Part shown: positions 60,139-64,000 of the stretch, one piece after another
Layout of the letters: the number at the start of each line of letters is the position of its first letter
Position numbering within the stretch: position 1 is the first letter of the stretch
Made by a program: the position numbers and the translations under genes
Origin: Fructobacillus sp. CRL 2054
GTDB taxonomy: Bacteria > Bacillota > Bacilli > Lactobacillales > Lactobacillaceae
DNA: 64,000 nucleotides
Assembly: GCF_028764065.1 (NCBI RefSeq)
Contig: NZ_JACOFN010000005.1
Coordinates: forward strand, 1 to 64,000
Direction: 5' to 3'
The notes under the pieces: model-generated
Database searches by the model: none
What the model was told of the DNA's origin: nothing
The model's input: only the letters and a program-made list of their open reading frames with translations

Positions 60139-61227
60139 ATGGAACGCTATTTAGTTTTAGAGAACGGTTCGATTTATCAGGGACAGGCCTTCGGGGCTGA
60201 AGGAGAGTTGTTGACGGAGGCGGTTTTCTCGACGGGGATGACCGGCTACCAGGAAACCATGACGGATCCATCTTATTACGGCCAGAGCATGGTCTTTACT
60301 TACCCATTGATTGGGAACTACGGCATTAACCTCGATGATAACGAAGCGGATGCACCAGCGGTGGATGCGATTATCGTGAAAGAGTTAGCGCGCCGACCCT
60401 CGAACTTTCGCTCAGTGATGTCAGTCGGTGACTACGCCAAGGAAAACGGCGTGGTTGGGATTCAGGGAGTCGACACCCGTAAGTTGGCAAAAGAAATTCG
60501 CCAGCAGGGTTCTATGAAAGCGGTTATCGTCAACTCCTTGGATCAAAGTCGCATCGATGCGCTCTTTGCTCAGGATTACGACCAATTGTTGCAAGAGAAG
60601 CGAGCACAACAGGTTGTAGCGTTACCACGGTTGAGCAAGGAAGAGGCGGAACTACATGTGGCCTTGATTGACTTTGGAATGAAGGATTCGATTTTAAAGG
60701 CGCTGGAAAAGCGGGGGATTGCGGTAACGGTCTTCCCGGCGAACAGCGACTTTGATACAGTAGCGGCCAGTCATCCGAACGGGGTGCTCTTGTCGAATGG
60801 ACCGGGGAACCCAACGGATTGTGACTTCGCTTATCCGTTGATTCGCCAGTTGCAGGAACATTATCCATTGCTCGGTATCTGCCTGGGCCACCAGCTCTTC
60901 GCTTTGGCCAATGGTGCGGAAACCTACAAGATGAAGTTTGGCTACCGCGGCTTTAACCACGCGGTTTGGGATGTGAATCAGCAGGCCAAGCACTTTACCT
61001 CGCAGAACCATGGCTACGCGGTTGATGCCCAGTCGTTGGTCGATACGGACCTCGAGGTGACTCACGAGGAAATTAATTCCCGTTCGGTTGAGGGTGTGCG
61101 CCTGAAGAACCGGCCGGCCTTCTCCGTTCAGTTTCACCCGGATGCCTGCCCTGGCCCCCACGATTCAGAGTATATTTTCGACCAATTTGTCTCATTAATG
61201 ACAACAAAGGAGCTCGTCAATGCCTAA
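60139..61227 (+). CDS. carA: carbamoyl phosphate synthase small subunit
   Basis: Glutaminase subunit of 362 aa. The N-terminal domain has the family [10 protein letters not shown] block, and the class I amidotransferase domain has the nucleophile in [12 protein letters not shown] and the [10 protein letters not shown] segment with the catalytic histidine. AAGGAG at 60127-60132 precedes ATG 60139; longer in-frame readings lie inside pyrC. It feeds ammonia to CarB and overlaps it by eight bases. Confidence 0.96.
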   Translation: MERYLVLENGSIYQGQAFGAEGELLTEAVFSTGMTGYQETMTDPSYYGQSMVFTYPLIGNYGINLDDNEADAPAVDAIIVKELARRPSNFRSVMSVGDYAKENGVVGIQGVDTRKLAKEIRQQGSMKAVIVNSLDQSRIDALFAQDYDQLLQEKRAQQVVALPRLSKEEAELHVALIDFGMKDSILKALEKRGIAVTVFPANSDFDTVAASHPNGVLLSNGPGNPTDCDFAYPLIRQLQEHYPLLGICLGHQLFALANGAETYKMKFGYRGFNHAVWDVNQQAKHFTSQNHGYAVDAQSLVDTDLEVTHEEINSRSVEGVRLKNRPAFSVQFHPDACPGPHDSEYIFDQFVSLMTTKELVNA

Positions 61228-64000
61228 ACGAAATGATCTTCATAAAATTTTGGTAATCGGTTCTGGTCCAATTGTGATTGGACAGGCCGCGGAGTTTGAT
61301 TATTCAGGTTCACAGGCCTGCTTAGCCCTGAAGGAAGAGGGCTATGAAGTGGTTTTGGTAAATTCTAACCCAGCCACCATCATGACCGATGAAGAGGTCG
61401 CGGACAAAGTTTACATGGAACCACTGACCAAGGAATTTTTAAAGAAGATTATTTTGGAGGAAGAACCCGATGCGATTCTACCAACTTTAGGTGGGCAGAC
61501 CGGGCTGAACTTGGCCAAAGAACTGGCCGACTCTTCGCTCTTAAAGGAAAAAGGAATTGAGTTACTCGGAACCAAGTTAAAAGCCATTGAACAGGCCGAA
61601 GACCGACAGCTTTTTAAGGACCTCATGTACGAATTGGAAGAACCCGTTCCAGCATCGGCTATCGCAACAACGGTGGAAGAGGCTCAGGCTATCGCAGCAA
61701 AGATTGGTTTCCCATTAGTTGTTCGACCAGCCTATACGCTGGGTGGTTCCGGTGGGGGATTTGTCGACAACGAGGAAGAGTTACAGAGCATTGCAACCCA
61801 TGGCTTGGATCTTTCTCCGGTGAACCAAGTGTTGATTGAACAGTCGATTGCCGGTTTTAAGGAAATCGAGTTCGAAGTGATGCGAGATTCTTCCGACAAC
61901 GCCTTGATTGTTGCCAGCATGGAAAATGTGGATCCTGTCGGAATTCACACTGGGGACTCAATTGTTGTATCGCCAACCCAAACCCTAGCGGATCGAGAGT
62001 ACCAGATGATGCGGGATGCGGCCTTGAAGATTATCCGTGCCCTAAAAATTGAGGGTGGCGTGAATATCCAAATGGCGCTGGACCCCAACTCCTTTAACTA
62101 CTACATCATCGAAGTGAACCCCCGGGTTTCCCGGTCATCGGCTTTGGCTTCCAAGGCAACTGGGTATCCGATTGCCAAGATGGCGGCAAAGATTGCGACC
62201 GGTTTGACTTTGGATGAGATTAAAAATCCGATTACACAGACGACTTGGGCGGTTTTCGAACCAGCCTTGGATTACGTGGTAACTAAAATTCCGCGTTTCC
62301 CATTCGATAAATTTAAGGAAGCGAACCGAGACCTGGGTACTCAGATGAAGGCGACTGGAGAAGTCATGGCCATTGGTCGAACCTTTGAGGAATCCCTGCA
62401 AAAGGCCGTCCGTTCGCTGGAAGTTGACCAAAAGGATTTGACTGGGGAAGGCTATCATGACCGTTCGGTTGAAGAGATGTTAGCCGACTTGATGCCAGGA
62501 AAAGAAGACCGAATTTTTGTCCTAGCGGAGTTAATCCGACGGGGTGTCACGCTAGAAGAAATCCATGATATTACTAAAATCGATTTCTTCTATCTGGATA
62601 AGATTCAGCACATTGTTGAAATCGAGCAGGCCTTTCAAAAGAATCCAGCCGATGCCAAAGTCTTGAAGAAGGCGAAGGTGTACGGCTTCTCAGATGCAAC
62701 GCTGGCAGCCTTATCCGGAACAAATGAAATGGCAGTCCGGTCCGAACGCTTGGCCGACGATATTCGTCCGGTTTATAAGATGGTGGATACAGCTGCCGGG
62801 GAGTTTGAGTCCAAGACGCCTTACTACTACGGAACCTATGAGGACGAAAACGAGTCAATCCGAACGAAGCGACCATCGGTTTTGGTTCTAGGATCAGGAC
62901 CAATTCGAATCGGCCAGGGAGTCGAGTTCGACTACGCCACGGTGCACGCAGTGAAGGCTTTACAGGCCGCCGGCTACGAAGCGATTATCCAGAACTCTAA
63001 TCCGGAAACGGTCTCAACCGACTTTGCCATCTCGGACAAGCTCTACTTTGAGCCATTGACGCTTGAAGACGTGTTAAACGTGGTGGACCTGGAACAACCT
63101 CTGGGTGTTTTGGTCCAGTTCGGTGGCCAAACCGCCATTAACTTGGCAGAAGGCTTGGTTAAGGCCGGGGTTCGATTGCTTGGTACCAATCTTGAAACCA
63201 TTGATGAAGCCGAAGACCGGGACAAGTTTAATAAAGTTATGGACGAGTTAAATTTGATTCAGGCCGATGGGGCGTCGGCGACAACGGAAGAAGAGGCGGA
63301 AGAAACTGCCAAACAAATTGGTTATCCACTCTTAATTCGACCATCCTATGTGATCGGTGGGCGAGGGATGGAAGTCCTCGACAATTCGATGGAATTAAAA
63401 CGTTATATGAAAGAGGCCGTGAAAGTCTCCCGGGACCATCCCGTTCTGCTTGATTCCTACCTGACAGGGCAAGAAGCAGAGCTGGACCTTATTTCGGATG
63501 GAAAAGACGTGGTGATCCCCGGCATCATGGAGCACGTCGAGCGGGCCGGCATTCACTCCGGTGATTCCATGTCGGTCTATCCACCACAGCGCCTCTCATT
63601 GGATGTTCAGGAGCAAATGATTCTAGCTGCTACAAAGTTGGCCCGTCGTTTGAAAGTCGTCGGTTTGATGAACGTACAGTTCGTCATTCACAACAAGAAG
63701 GCCTATGTGATTGAGGTGAACCCACGAGCTTCACGAACTGTGCCTTTCTTATCGAAGGTAACGAAGGTGCCGATGGCCCAGTTAGCAACTTTGGTTTCAT
63801 TGGGGCACTCACTGAAGGACTTGGGCTATAGTTCTGGTTTGGCCGAGCAGTCCAAGCGGGTGCACGTCAAAGCACCAGTCTTCTCCTTCGAGAAGTTGCC
63901 AGACGTTAACCAAACGCTGGGCCCTGAAATGAAGTCGACAGGGGAGGCGATTGGTTCGGCCGCTACCTACCCAGAAGCCTTGAAGAAGGCCTTTCTATCA
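61220..64000 (+). CDS. carB: carbamoyl phosphate synthase large subunit (partial, 3' end cut by the window)
   Basis: Reads open for 927 codons to the window edge; full CarB is about 1,060 aa. The first ATP-grasp half has [19 protein letters not shown] at about residues 12-30 and the [13 protein letters not shown] loop. The second half repeats the pattern with [16 protein letters not shown] near residue 558 and [15 protein letters not shown]. Missing is the C-terminal allosteric (MGS-like) domain. It begins inside the end of carA. Makes carbamoyl phosphate for pyrimidines and arginine. Confidence 0.97.
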   Translation, partial: MPKRNDLHKILVIGSGPIVIGQAAEFDYSGSQACLALKEEGYEVVLVNSNPATIMTDEEVADKVYMEPLTKEFLKKIILEEEPDAILPTLGGQTGLNLAKELADSSLLKEKGIELLGTKLKAIEQAEDRQLFKDLMYELEEPVPASAIATTVEEAQAIAAKIGFPLVVRPAYTLGGSGGGFVDNEEELQSIATHGLDLSPVNQVLIEQSIAGFKEIEFEVMRDSSDNALIVASMENVDPVGIHTGDSIVVSPTQTLADREYQMMRDAALKIIRALKIEGGVNIQMALDPNSFNYYIIEVNPRVSRSSALASKATGYPIAKMAAKIATGLTLDEIKNPITQTTWAVFEPALDYVVTKIPRFPFDKFKEANRDLGTQMKATGEVMAIGRTFEESLQKAVRSLEVDQKDLTGEGYHDRSVEEMLADLMPGKEDRIFVLAELIRRGVTLEEIHDITKIDFFYLDKIQHIVEIEQAFQKNPADAKVLKKAKVYGFSDATLAALSGTNEMAVRSERLADDIRPVYKMVDTAAGEFESKTPYYYGTYEDENESIRTKRPSVLVLGSGPIRIGQGVEFDYATVHAVKALQAAGYEAIIQNSNPETVSTDFAISDKLYFEPLTLEDVLNVVDLEQPLGVLVQFGGQTAINLAEGLVKAGVRLLGTNLETIDEAEDRDKFNKVMDELNLIQADGASATTEEEAEETAKQIGYPLLIRPSYVIGGRGMEVLDNSMELKRYMKEAVKVSRDHPVLLDSYLTGQEAELDLISDGKDVVIPGIMEHVERAGIHSGDSMSVYPPQRLSLDVQEQMILAATKLARRLKVVGLMNVQFVIHNKKAYVIEVNPRASRTVPFLSKVTKVPMAQLATLVSLGHSLKDLGYSSGLAEQSKRVHVKAPVFSFEKLPDVNQTLGPEMKSTGEAIGSAATYPEALKKAFLS

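Overview
This window looks like a stretch of chromosome from a lactic acid bacterium of the Leuconostocaceae (Leuconostoc, Fructobacillus or Weissella type). The reasons are the mid-40s GC content judged by eye, AGGAGG-type ribosome binding sites, and frequent intrinsic terminators. The gene content also fits: rsmG-parA-parB, comG operon next to ytxK-ackA, a BusR-controlled betaine transporter, GRP-family sugar transporters, VIT transporters and a pyr/car operon. The genus is an inference and I cannot fix the species. I see no prophage, insertion sequence or CRISPR array. Most of the window is ordinary core genome.

Layout. 1-717: tail of an rRNA operon (5S) followed by tRNA genes Ser-Val-Trp-His-Leu, with a decayed tRNA-like hairpin among them. 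816-4553: rsmG, parA, parB, a DUF951 gene and ychF. 4575-8403: a DUF1129 membrane protein, then a VanRS-like two-component system overlapping a D-Ala-D-Ala carboxypeptidase. 8466-9812: pgi. 9849-13551: busR diverging from busAA-busAB, with a bipartite operator of the right geometry. 13626-15762: an ABC exporter on the minus strand. 15884-16053: tRNA-Glu(CTC) and a fragment of a second copy. 16269-21063: small membrane protein, EndA-like nuclease, secreted protein, oleate hydratase and a CsbD-like protein. 21164-22863: a YhgE/Pip-like membrane protein diverging from an Rrf2 regulator. 23129-25878: small basic protein, thyA, comEB and folD.

25979-31947 carries the complete comGA-GG competence pseudopilus operon, then ytxK and ackA. 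32041-33255 encodes an unusual MltG-like plus GH73 fusion. 33400-36567 holds three tandem GRP sugar transporters. The first two have cre sites inside their promoters and the third is a pseudogene. 36652-41989 has greA, a YfhO-type membrane protein and a class B PBP. 42052-44003 pairs a cysteine-poor Fur/PerR regulator with two divergent VIT transporters. 44108-54612 contains nox, a BrkB-like protein, a DUF1054 gene, an Na+/H+ antiporter, pepN, an HD hydrolase, a DUF1934 gene and rpoE. 54695-56660 has tRNA-Lys and a T-box leader (apparent specifier ACT, threonine) ahead of an amino acid permease. 56758-57525 is a DUF975 protein.

57674 to the window end is the pyrimidine operon pyrB-pyrC-carA-carB, with carB cut by the window edge. 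It sits behind a PyrR-type attenuator whose CAGAGA hexaloop hairpin overlaps an antiterminator arm. The arm pairs with a terminator about 145 nt downstream, and an extra structured domain lies between the two.

The best leads are regulatory RNAs and sites (the pyr leader, the T-box, BusR and Rrf2 operators, promoter-embedded cre sites), the MltG-GH73 fusion, the metal-related regulator lacking the usual cysteines, and several tRNA relics. No wholly new multi-gene system stands out.
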